This document shows, piece after piece, positions 14,884 through 22,480 of a DNA stretch of 33,416 nt. Each line of letters starts with the position of its first letter. Positions within the stretch are counted from its first letter, which is position 1. The stretch lies in the NCBI GenBank assembly GCA_004211435.1, contig SECS01000093.1:1-33416 (forward strand). The letters are read 5' to 3'. Both the position numbers and the translations under genes were made by a program. This DNA comes from Novosphingobium sp. GTDB lineage: Bacteria; Pseudomonadota; Alphaproteobacteria; Sphingomonadales; Sphingomonadaceae. The notes under the pieces are model-generated. The model had not been told where the DNA came from and searched no databases. It saw nothing but the letters and a program-made list of their open reading frames with translations.

Positions 14884-16092
14884 ATGTCCCGTCTTCGCCC
14901 AACCTATTTGCTTGCGACATTGCTCCTCGCTTCGGCTGCGGGCGCTGAAACGCCGGTCGATGCCGACGCCATCCACCGCCGCGTGCTCGAGCTAGACAGC
15001 CATGCCGACGTCCTCCTGCCCGACGCGGCAGGCAAGACACCGTCGCAGCAGGTGAGCCTCGCGCAGATCGCGCAAGGCGGTCTCGACGCCGTCGTCCTTG
15101 CAGTGGCGGTCGGCCCCGGCCCGCGCGATGCCGCCGGCATTGCTGCCGCACGCCAGGAGGCCGACCGCAAGCTCGGCCTGATCAAGGCCTTCATCGCCGA
15201 AAATCCGCAGCGCGTCGGGCTGGCGCTCACTGCCGATGCCGTGGAACGCCTGCACCGCGAAAACCGTCTGGCCGTGATCATCGCCTTCCAAAACGCGCGC
15301 GCGATCGGCACCGATCTGTCGCAGATCGACCGTCTCTACCGAGAGGGCGTACGCGTCTTCGCGTTCAACCACGCCGGGCACAACGCGTTCTCGGATTCCT
15401 CGCGTCCCGGCAAGGAACCGGCCTCGGTCAACGGCGGTCTCTCGCCATTGGGCCGTACGGCCGTTGCCAAGCTCAACGACCTTGGCGTGCTGATCGACGT
15501 TTCGCAGCTGTCGGGCCCTGCGCTGGCCCAGACACTGCAGCTCACACGCGCACCCGTGGCCGCCACTCATTCCGCCGCACGCGCGCTGATCGACAACACA
15601 CGCAACCTGTCCGATGCCGAGCTCGACGCGATCAAAGCCAATGGCGGCGTGGTCCAGGTTCCGCCTTTCGCCAGCTACCTGCATCAGCAGGATGCCGCGA
15701 GCTTGGCCAAGGTTGCCGCCGTGCGCCACGAATACGGCCTTAATGCCGAGAGCAAAGCGCCGCTCGACGGGATCGACACACTGCACGAAGCGAAGCGCAA
15801 GGCCTTCAACGACGCGGTCAAGCAGGCCCAGTCGCGCGGCACGCTCGGCGAATATGTCGATCACATCGACCATATCGCCAGGCGGATCGGTTGGCAGCAC
15901 GTCGGCGTGGGCACCGACTTCAACCACGGCTCAGGCGTGATCGGCTTCGACAGCGAGGCCGATGCCCCCAACGTCACCCGCGAACTCGTGCGCCGCGGCT
16001 ACGACGAGCGGCAGATCGCCGCGATCTGGGGTGGCAATTTCCTGCGCGTGCTTCGCGCCGCGCAAGCGGCCGCTGCCCACACCGCGCCGTAA
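14884..16092 (+). CDS. Secreted membrane-dipeptidase-type hydrolase (peptidase family M19)
   Basis: A 402-residue protein with a signal peptide (about 1-21, ending GAE). It belongs to the renal dipeptidase/M19 group of the amidohydrolase superfamily. Zinc-ligand motifs visible are LDSHAD (H40, D42), the bridging-Glu strand replaced by VIIAFQNARAI, the FNHAGHNAFSD loop, VLIDVSQLS, ATHSAARAL and VGTDFNHG. The family's bridging Glu normally lies in a G-x-E context; here that position reads Gln (AFQNA), which may affect metal binding. M19 enzymes cleave dipeptides, often with D-residues. The start is ATG 14884 with GGAG 5 bases upstream (a GTG at 14878 overlaps that site). The TonB receptor begins 24 bases after the stop, so uptake and hydrolysis are probably linked. 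Confidence 0.9.
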   Translation: MSRLRPTYLLATLLLASAAGAETPVDADAIHRRVLELDSHADVLLPDAAGKTPSQQVSLAQIAQGGLDAVVLAVAVGPGPRDAAGIAAARQEADRKLGLIKAFIAENPQRVGLALTADAVERLHRENRLAVIIAFQNARAIGTDLSQIDRLYREGVRVFAFNHAGHNAFSDSSRPGKEPASVNGGLSPLGRTAVAKLNDLGVLIDVSQLSGPALAQTLQLTRAPVAATHSAARALIDNTRNLSDAELDAIKANGGVVQVPPFASYLHQQDAASLAKVAAVRHEYGLNAESKAPLDGIDTLHEAKRKAFNDAVKQAQSRGTLGEYVDHIDHIARRIGWQHVGVGTDFNHGSGVIGFDSEADAPNVTRELVRRGYDERQIAAIWGGNFLRVLRAAQAAAAHTAP

Positions 16093-16116
16093 ATCGATCG
16101 AACAGGGGGAAATCAC

Positions 16117-18471
16117 ATGACTTCACGAAATCGCGCGCCGCTGCGCGCTGCGCTGCTCGCCTCCGCCTTGCTGGCAATGCCCGCGGCGGCCCGGGCCGCC
16201 GCCGAGGACGAGGCGCCTTCGTCCGCACATGACATCATCGTCAGCGGCCGCCGCGTCTCGCAATCGTCGGAAGCGATCGGCGAGGAGAAAGTGACCAACA
16301 CGGTCGCGATCACGCGTGAGGCGCTGCTTTCCGCGCCATCGGGTATCTCTGGGCTGAAGATGCTCGAAAGCCTGCCCGGCTTCAACGTCCAGACCGAGGG
16401 TAGCCTCGGCCTCTATGAATTCGGCAACAGCGTCCAGGTTCGCGCCTTCAACCTCGACCAAATCGGCTTCCTCGTCGATGGCATACCGACCGGGCGCAGC
16501 GATCCATTCGGGGGAAGCCCGGTGTTCCGCTATGTCGACAACGAGAACCTCGGCGTGGTGGAAGCCTCGACCGGCGCCGGCGACGTCGGTCTCCCGTCGT
16601 ATTCCTCGCTCGGTCCGATCGTCCAATACCGCTCGATCGAACCGCAGAACGACCTCGGCGCTTTCGTTTCGCAGACCTTTGGCGAGAACGACCTGCGGAG
16701 GACTTTTGTACGGTTGAGCAGCGGCCGCGTGGGGCCGTTCAAGGGCTATGTCAGTTTCACGCGGCTCAAGAGCGACCTGTGGCGGGGCGCCGGCACGATC
16801 GACCGCAAGCATTGGGAAGCCCAGCTCAAGGCCGATCTCGGTGGTGATAGCTGGCTGCGACTGAAATTCGTGTCGAACGACTTCTTCGACTATGATTCCC
16901 CCACGCTCTCGCGCACCGACTATCTTTCGGCCACGCCCGATGCCGGCGGCAAGACCGGGCGGAACCGCGGCTATATCGGCTTCGTGCCCGACTATCTGCC
17001 GCTCGCGACGGCGCCGACGGTGCGCTATTCGGATCCGCGCCACACCTATTACTTCGGCAATGCCATCAACATCCGCAACGACCAGCTCTACGGTGGAACG
17101 CTGCACGTCGCGCTCAGCGACAAGGCCTATGCCGAGACGACGGTCTACTGGGAGGACAAGGACGGTTACGGCGTCTCGCCCGATTCCTATGGCAACAGTC
17201 TGCCGATCTATCAGCGCCAGGCTTCGGTCGGGCTGCGCGTAACCGCACCGCGCGGGCTGCAATACGGGCTATCGGGCGTCGGCGGCGACCGCTACGGCAT
17301 CGTCTCCCGGCTGAACTGGACCGCGGGCGTGCACCGGCTCGAGGCCGGGCTCTGGGGCGAGATCGACCAGTACCACCACACGCAGCTGCGCCTGAACAAC
17401 CAGAACGGCGCGCCCGACGGCGCGGTAATTCCGACCGAGATCGTCTATCTGCGCCGCGACTATCGCTCGAAGCGCGAGGCGCTGCAGTTGTTCCTCAAGG
17501 ACACAATCACTCTGGCCGACGACCGGCTGGTGATCGACCTCGGCATCAAGGGCCTCAAGCTCGACTACCGCCAGCGCGGCTATCGCGACTTCAACGACTA
17601 TGCACGCACGGTCAACGGCGTGAACCTGCCCGGCTGGGGACCGCAGCTCAACACCGCCGCCTATCAGGACTTCTTCCTCCCCTCGGCCGGCCTGCTCTAC
17701 AGGCTCGACAGGCGCAGCCAGATTTTCGCCTCCTATGCGGAGAACTACGCGCTGCCCAAGGGCATGGACGACATCTACGCGGTCGCGCTCAATTCCTCGG
17801 CTGCGCTCGTGCCGCAGCCTGCGCCCGAGAAGTCCCAGAACTTCGAGATCGGCCTGCGCACCAACCAGGCCGAGTTCTATGCGGTGCTAGCGGCCTACTA
17901 TACGAAATTCCGCAACCGCATCCAGTCGATCGCCGGGATCCTGCCGGGCACGACCAACGTGACCGAGACCTTCTTCCGCAACGTGGGCTCGGTCGAAGCC
18001 TATGGCGCCGAGTTCACCGGCACCTGGAAACCGCGCTTGCTCAATGGCCTCGCCTATTTCAATGCCAACGTCACCTACAACCACGCCACCTTCCAGGACG
18101 ACATTCCAGGCGTGGCGGCCATCGCTGGCAAGACCATTCCCGACAGCGCCAAGTGGATCGTCGCCGGCGGCGTGACGGTAGAACCGGCGCCCTGGCTCGT
18201 CGCCAACTTCTCGGGCCGCCGCATCTCGAAGCGCTTCGCCAACTTCACCAACACCTTCAGCGTGCCGGCCTACACGGTATGGAACGCCTACGTGGACCTC
18301 GGCGACGGCATCGGGATCGGGCCGGTCAAGAACCTGCGCGCGCGCCTCAACATCGATAACGTCTTCGACCGGGACGCACTGAGCTTCATCTCGCCGCAGG
18401 TCACCACCGACGGCCTTTTCCGCCCGCTATCTCCGCGGACGATCCAGTTCACGGTCGCTGCCGAGTTCTAG
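16117..18471 (+). CDS. TonB-dependent outer-membrane receptor (dipeptidase-linked)
   Basis: A 784-residue, apparently complete receptor. The signal peptide spans about 1-29 (ending ARAA). The TonB box-like stretch AHDIIVSGRR precedes the plug (about 50-190, with VQVRAFNLDQIGFLVDGIP and LGVVEASTGAGDVG). The barrel ends with the expected aromatic terminus RTIQFTVAAEF. It shows the same plug layout as the receptor at 1403-3880 (FDGLP/VDGIP, ATGAGDL/STGAGDVG), so the two are paralogues of one group rather than siderophore receptors. The start ATG has AGGGGGAAA upstream. It lies 24 bases downstream of the secreted M19 dipeptidase and is probably co-transcribed, suggesting a peptide or N-acylated amino acid as substrate (inference). 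No Fur-like box is visible upstream. Confidence 0.93.
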   Translation: MTSRNRAPLRAALLASALLAMPAAARAAAEDEAPSSAHDIIVSGRRVSQSSEAIGEEKVTNTVAITREALLSAPSGISGLKMLESLPGFNVQTEGSLGLYEFGNSVQVRAFNLDQIGFLVDGIPTGRSDPFGGSPVFRYVDNENLGVVEASTGAGDVGLPSYSSLGPIVQYRSIEPQNDLGAFVSQTFGENDLRRTFVRLSSGRVGPFKGYVSFTRLKSDLWRGAGTIDRKHWEAQLKADLGGDSWLRLKFVSNDFFDYDSPTLSRTDYLSATPDAGGKTGRNRGYIGFVPDYLPLATAPTVRYSDPRHTYYFGNAINIRNDQLYGGTLHVALSDKAYAETTVYWEDKDGYGVSPDSYGNSLPIYQRQASVGLRVTAPRGLQYGLSGVGGDRYGIVSRLNWTAGVHRLEAGLWGEIDQYHHTQLRLNNQNGAPDGAVIPTEIVYLRRDYRSKREALQLFLKDTITLADDRLVIDLGIKGLKLDYRQRGYRDFNDYARTVNGVNLPGWGPQLNTAAYQDFFLPSAGLLYRLDRRSQIFASYAENYALPKGMDDIYAVALNSSAALVPQPAPEKSQNFEIGLRTNQAEFYAVLAAYYTKFRNRIQSIAGILPGTTNVTETFFRNVGSVEAYGAEFTGTWKPRLLNGLAYFNANVTYNHATFQDDIPGVAAIAGKTIPDSAKWIVAGGVTVEPAPWLVANFSGRRISKRFANFTNTFSVPAYTVWNAYVDLGDGIGIGPVKNLRARLNIDNVFDRDALSFISPQVTTDGLFRPLSPRTIQFTVAAEF

Positions 18472-18509
18472 CCTTCGAAATCGAGGATCACGGCAGTATC
18501 GTGAAGTCA

Positions 18510-18585
18510 TGGTGAGCCCTGCTGGGTTCGAACCAGCGACCTACTGATTAAAAGTCAGTTGCTCTACCGACTGAGCTAAGGGCCC
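18510..18585 (-). tRNA. tRNA-Lys (anticodon TTT)
   Basis: Read on the minus strand the 76-base gene starts GGGCCCT and ends AGGGCTC-A-CCA, with the CCA encoded. The acceptor stem has 7 pairs including one G-U. The D arm (GCTC/GAGC), anticodon arm (ACTGA/TCAGT around CTTTTAA) and T arm (GCTGG/CCAGC around TTCGAAC) all fold correctly. Bases 34-36 are TTT, giving Lys. It lies between the receptor and the trhO-type gene, pointing away from the latter. Confidence 0.97.
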
Positions 18586-18598
18586 GACCAAGTGGCGT

Positions 18599-18627
18599 CA
18601 CCTAAGGGTACGGCGCAGGCGGGTCAA
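18599..18627 (-). promoter_or_regulatory. Candidate promoter of tRNA-Lys
   Basis: On the minus strand TTGACC (18627-18622), a 17-base spacer, then TAGGTG (18604-18599) lies 13 bases before the tRNA 5' end. The -35 is strong and the -10 weak. It occupies the region where a start codon for the divergent trhO-type gene might be sought. Confidence 0.35.
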
Positions 18628-18709
18628 GCGGCAGCCGTCCGGGAAATCACATCGGGCGATCTGCGTCGCGGCGCTCTACAAGTTCGCGCGGCTGGACGAT
18701 TGCGAAGCG

Positions 18710-19606
18710 GTGCAGCGGGACCTCGCACAGCTCTGTTGCGCGCAGGGCGTGAAGGGCACCCTGATCCTGGCGCAAGAGGGCATCAACGGCACCATCGCGG
18801 GGTCGGACGAGGCGATCGCGCGCGTGGTCGCCCATTGCCGCGGCCTGCCCGGCTTCGCCGAGCTCGAGGTCAAGTATTCGCGCGCCGAGGCTCTGCCCTT
18901 CCACCGCATGAAGGTACGCGTGAAGCGCGAGATCGTGACCATGGGCGAACCCGCGATCGATCCGCTCACGGGCGCGGGGCATTACGTCTCGCCGCAGGAC
19001 TGGAACGAGCTGATCAGTGATCCGGCGACGATCGTCATCGACACACGCAACGATTACGAGGTAGCGATCGGCACCTTCGCCGGCGCGATCAATCCGCAGA
19101 CCGCGACCTTCCGCGACTTCCCGACCTGGTTCCGCGCGGAACGCGAGCGGCTGCTCGGCCAGGGCACGCCGCCCAAGGTGGCAATGTTCTGCACGGGCGG
19201 CATCCGCTGCGAGAAGTCGACCGCTTTCCTCAAGGCCGAGGGGCTCGACGAGGTCTACCACCTGCACGGTGGCATTCTCAAATATCTCGAAAGCGTTCCC
19301 GCCGAGCAGAGCTTGTGGGATGGCGAATGCTTCGTGTTCGATCAGAGGGTTGCCGTCACCCATGGGCTTGCGCCCGGCACCCACGACCTCTGCCATGCGT
19401 GCCGCCGACCAGTGAGCGCGGCCGAGCGCGAGGATCCGCTCTACGAGCCTGGGGTGAGTTGCCCGGCCTGCCATGCCGAACGCAGCGACGACCAGCGCGC
19501 CGGCTATGCCGAGCGCGACCGCCAGGAACGCCTCGCCCAGCGGCGCGGAACGGCGCACGTCGGCGCCAAGCTGCCCGCCAAGCCGCCCGAACAAGGCCAT
19601 GATTGA
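18710..19606 (+). CDS. trhO: Rhodanese-domain tRNA uridine(34) hydroxylase, TrhO-like
   Basis: A 298-residue protein from GTG 18710. TrhO (YceA, UPF0176) enzymes hydroxylate U34 of tRNAs in an oxygen-dependent way, the first step to 5-methoxy/carboxymethoxyuridine. The N-terminal domain has GVKGTLILAQEGINGTIAG and a KVRVKREIVTMG strand. The rhodanese domain (about 110-220) has VIDTRNDYE and the catalytic loop CTGGIRCEKS. A zinc-ribbon-like tail has CHAC and CPAC pairs. Homology clearly continues upstream of this GTG: 18659-18709 encodes ICVAALYKFARLDDCEA, the family's first strand, but the frame from the stop at 18572 has no ATG, GTG or TTG before 18710. The true start is thus unclear (rare codon, frameshift or damage). 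The 3' end overlaps the next gene by 8 bases. Confidence 0.85.
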   Translation: MQRDLAQLCCAQGVKGTLILAQEGINGTIAGSDEAIARVVAHCRGLPGFAELEVKYSRAEALPFHRMKVRVKREIVTMGEPAIDPLTGAGHYVSPQDWNELISDPATIVIDTRNDYEVAIGTFAGAINPQTATFRDFPTWFRAERERLLGQGTPPKVAMFCTGGIRCEKSTAFLKAEGLDEVYHLHGGILKYLESVPAEQSLWDGECFVFDQRVAVTHGLAPGTHDLCHACRRPVSAAEREDPLYEPGVSCPACHAERSDDQRAGYAERDRQERLAQRRGTAHVGAKLPAKPPEQGHD

Positions 19607-20228
19607 CCCGATCCTCTACAGCTTCCGGCGCTGCCCATATGCCATGCGCGCCCGGCTTGCCCTGCTGGTGAGCGCCACGACCTGCGAGATCCGCGAGGTC
19701 AAACTTTCGCAAAAGCCCGCCGAACTGATCGCGGCCTCACCCAAGGCGACGGTGCCGGTGCTGGTGCTGCCCGAGGGCGGCGTGGTCGAGGAAAGCCGCG
19801 AGATCATGGCCTGGGCGCTCGCGCAACGCGATCCCGAGGGCTGGCTGGACCGCGAGGATCGCAACCTGATCGAGATTAACGACGGGCCGTTCAAGCACCA
19901 CCTCGATCGCTACAAGTATCCCGAGCGCCACGGCTCGCAGCCGGGGGAGCACCGGGCGGCCGCGCTTGAACTGCTGCGCGGACTCGAAGCCCGGCTCGCC
20001 TTACAGACCAACCTCTGCGGCGACCTTCGCGGGCTGACCGACGCGGCGATCTTTCCTTTCGTGCGACAGTTCGCCGAGACCGACCGGGCCTGGTTCGACG
20101 CGCAGCCGCTGCCGCACCTGCAGGCCTGGCTCGCACGGCATCTCGCCTCGGAGCTGTTCGCCGCGATCATGCTCCGCCTGCAGCCCTGGCAGCCCGAGGA
20201 CGCGCCGATCCTTTTCCCGGCGGGCTAG
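19599..20228 (+). CDS. Small glutathione S-transferase-like protein with CPYA motif
   Basis: A 209-residue protein with an N-terminal thioredoxin-fold domain beginning MIDPILYSFRRCPYAMRAR. C12-P-Y-A15 is a monothiol, glutaredoxin-like active site. SPKATVPVLVL and VEESREIMAWAL correspond to the cis-Pro and glutathione-binding segments. The C-terminal helical domain (about 95-200) includes GLTDAAIFPFVRQF. The start is ATG 19599, overlapping the trhO-type stop by 8 bases with AAGG close upstream; the longer open frame to 19473 is the shadow of that gene. Coupling suggests co-expression with the tRNA hydroxylase, though a functional link is not known. Its stop is 2 bases from the converging molybdopterin oxidoreductase stop. 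Confidence 0.88.
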   Translation: MIDPILYSFRRCPYAMRARLALLVSATTCEIREVKLSQKPAELIAASPKATVPVLVLPEGGVVEESREIMAWALAQRDPEGWLDREDRNLIEINDGPFKHHLDRYKYPERHGSQPGEHRAAALELLRGLEARLALQTNLCGDLRGLTDAAIFPFVRQFAETDRAWFDAQPLPHLQAWLARHLASELFAAIMLRLQPWQPEDAPILFPAG

Positions 20229-20230
20229 CC

Positions 20231-22258
20231 TCAGGCCGCCTCGACCCAAACCTCCAGCCCCGAGAACAACAGCATGCCGGTGATCGGATCGACCTCGCGC
20301 GTGGTGCTGGTGAGGTTGTTGACGTTCATTTCGTCGGACCAGCCGTGCGGGATGTTGATGACCCCGGGCCGCAAGGTGTCGTCGATCTTCAGCGGCCGCT
20401 CGACCTTGCCGCTGACCGTGCTGACGCGGATCAGCGCGCCTTCGGCAAAGCCGCGCTTCACCGCGTCAACCGAATTCATCATCACCTGCGGCGGATCGCG
20501 CAGGTCGATCAGCTTCGAATTCTCGTGATACTTCTGGCGGCGCGGGATTAGGATCAGCTTGTCGGCATCGTGCGCGCTCTCGCGCGTTTCCAGGCCGGCG
20601 AGTTGCTCGGCCAGCAACCGCGGTGCGAGGCGCCAGCCGCCCAGTTTCTCGTCGACGAACTTCTGCACCCAGCCGATCACCGGCTCCTCGACGAGCAGGC
20701 GCTTTTCCCTGAGCTCCGCGAAATCGTGACCAAACAGGCCAAGGACATAGGCGAGGAAGCTGTCGTCGGTGCCGGTCTCGTGATCGAAGCCGGGGAAGAA
20801 ATCGATCTCCATCCGCTTGCCGAGCTCGCTCAGAATCCACCAGAACGCCTTGCGATCGCCCAAGGGCTCGATCAGCGCCGGGGTGTATTGCGTGACCAGC
20901 AAAGGGAACGAGGTATCGGTAACGAAGCTCATGTCCGCGCGTTCGAGCTGGCCCTTGGTTGGCATGACATGGGTGGCGATGTCGACCGTGCGGTTGCCGC
21001 GGACGTCGAACACCCCCAGGACTTCGAGGTCCTGGAGCGCGGCATAGGAGCGCGCGGTCTCGGGCAGGCAGACTTCGAGGTTGCCGCCCCAGACCATCAT
21101 CGCGCGCAGGTTGCCCGCGGCGATCTCGTCGGGGATCGCGGCGCAGGGGAAGTCGCCGTGGGTTCCGCGCAGCTCGGGCCGGCTCTTCGGACCGGGTCGG
21201 TTCCAGCCGTCCTCGGGCGCGGCGGGGAAGTCGGCCTTGTCCTTGCGCATGATGCGCCCGGGATTGACCCAGGAACCGCCCTCGCGATCGAGCGAGCCCG
21301 TCACCGCCATCAGAGCCAGGGCAAGCCAACCGGTGACGTTGCCGGCGCGCTGCATGGTGACGCCGGTGCCGGTCTCGATCGAGAGCCGTCCGGCCTTGCG
21401 GATTGCCGCAACGAAGGCTTGCAGCGTCTCCGCCTCTACACCGGCGACCTTGCTGGTGTAGTCGAGCGTGAAGCGATCAACCGCCGCGGCCAGCTTGTCG
21501 GCGCCCTGCGCGTGATCGGCGATGTAGTCGCGGTCGGCGCCGTCGATCAGCAGTTCGCGGATGGCATAACCCAGCACCGCATAGTCGAGGCCCGGACGCG
21601 GCTGGATGAAGCCGTCCGAGCGCATCGCCGTCTCGCACTTGCGCGGGTCGATCGTCCACAGCTCGGCGCCGTGCGCGCGCATATCACGCATCGCCGCGGT
21701 CGGCGCGTGCATCTGGATCGTGCGGGTGTGCGAGATCACCGGGTTGGTGCCGATGAAGATCACCATCTTGGTCTTCGAGAGGTCCGCGCGCGGTTCCAGG
21801 CCGGAAATCCCCGCGAACAGCTCGCCCGCCAGCGCCTTCGACACCGAATCGATCGTCATGTCGCTGTAGGACGACGGCGTGCCGATCGTCTTGCCGAAGG
21901 CGAGCAGGCTGTAGAAGCCGCTGGCGTCTAGGAAGCCGCCGCCGCCGATGAAGGTGCCCACGCCGACCGGGCCGGTCGTGGCGATGATGCGCTTCAGCTT
22001 GGGGGCGAGATCGTCGAGCAGGTGGTCCCATGTGGTCGCGACCAGTTCGCCGTCGACCCGGATCATCGGGCGTTCGAGGCGCTCGTCGCGGTGGTGGTCG
22101 GTCGCGATGGCCCGTCCCTTGGGGCAGGTATATCCGCGCGAGACCGGGTGCTCCTCGTCAGCGCGGACCTTGAGCGCCTGCTCGCCGTCTAGCGTGACGA
22201 CGATACCGCACCCCGATCCGCAGATGCGGCAGAAGGACTTCTTCTCGACGATGGTCAT
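20231..22258 (-). CDS. Molybdopterin-dependent oxidoreductase (DMSO reductase superfamily) with one [4Fe-4S] cluster
   Basis: A 675-residue protein. The N-terminal [4Fe-4S] motif is C10-x2-C13-x3-C17-x27-C45 (CRICGSGCG ... CPKG). Molybdopterin-binding regions follow: FIGTNPVISHTRTIQMH, WTIDPRKCETA and MVWGGNLEVC. The C-terminal molydopterin-dinucleotide domain (about 560-675) includes LIRVSTVSGKVERP and INIPHGW. No Tat leader is visible, so it is likely cytoplasmic. The expected Mo-ligand region (126-141) reads GTPSSYSDMTIDSVSK and has no Cys or Sec; Asp137 or Ser138 may take that place. Members near this type act on formate or unknown substrates. The start is ATG 22258 just before the Fe-S motif, without a clear ribosome site; an upstream extension to 22321 looks non-coding. 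It is divergent from the siderophore receptor. Confidence 0.9.
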   Translation of the reverse strand: MTIVEKKSFCRICGSGCGIVVTLDGEQALKVRADEEHPVSRGYTCPKGRAIATDHHRDERLERPMIRVDGELVATTWDHLLDDLAPKLKRIIATTGPVGVGTFIGGGGFLDASGFYSLLAFGKTIGTPSSYSDMTIDSVSKALAGELFAGISGLEPRADLSKTKMVIFIGTNPVISHTRTIQMHAPTAAMRDMRAHGAELWTIDPRKCETAMRSDGFIQPRPGLDYAVLGYAIRELLIDGADRDYIADHAQGADKLAAAVDRFTLDYTSKVAGVEAETLQAFVAAIRKAGRLSIETGTGVTMQRAGNVTGWLALALMAVTGSLDREGGSWVNPGRIMRKDKADFPAAPEDGWNRPGPKSRPELRGTHGDFPCAAIPDEIAAGNLRAMMVWGGNLEVCLPETARSYAALQDLEVLGVFDVRGNRTVDIATHVMPTKGQLERADMSFVTDTSFPLLVTQYTPALIEPLGDRKAFWWILSELGKRMEIDFFPGFDHETGTDDSFLAYVLGLFGHDFAELREKRLLVEEPVIGWVQKFVDEKLGGWRLAPRLLAEQLAGLETRESAHDADKLILIPRRQKYHENSKLIDLRDPPQVMMNSVDAVKRGFAEGALIRVSTVSGKVERPLKIDDTLRPGVINIPHGWSDEMNVNNLTSTTREVDPITGMLLFSGLEVWVEAA

Positions 22259-22429
22259 GGCTGGGGGTCCGAATGCGGAGGAAACGTGGGTCCGCCAGCG
22301 TCTTCCGTTTCTCGGCATCACGCCAATACAATATCGGCACGTCCAATATACCTAAATGGCTATATCCCTCGAGCTCATCGCCGGCCCGATCACAGTCTAG
22401 CCGAGCAACGTTCGGTTACAAATAATCTT

Positions 22430-22448
22430 GATAAGGATTCGCATTAGC
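22430..22448 (+). promoter_or_regulatory. Fur box upstream of the siderophore receptor
   Basis: GATAAGGATTCGCATTAGC matches the classical 19-base Fur consensus (GATAATGATAATCATTATC) at 14 of 19 positions, with both outer halves well kept. It lies 33 bases before the receptor ATG, within the 222-base region shared with the divergent molybdoenzyme. Iron-dependent repression of the receptor is predicted. Confidence 0.65.
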
Positions 22449-22480
22449 GTTACCTCGCCCGCCGTTCAGAGGAGGGCGAC

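Noticed and set aside
18480..18508. Terminator for the dipeptidase-linked receptor from CACG...CGTG near 18491
   Set aside because: The stem has only 4 pairs and no T-run; too weak to call.
18592..19020. Alternative plus-strand gene starting at GTG 18592
   Set aside because: It is out of frame with the trhO-like protein, Arg/Gly/Ala-rich and without a domain. It matters only as a possible frameshift partner for the missing start.
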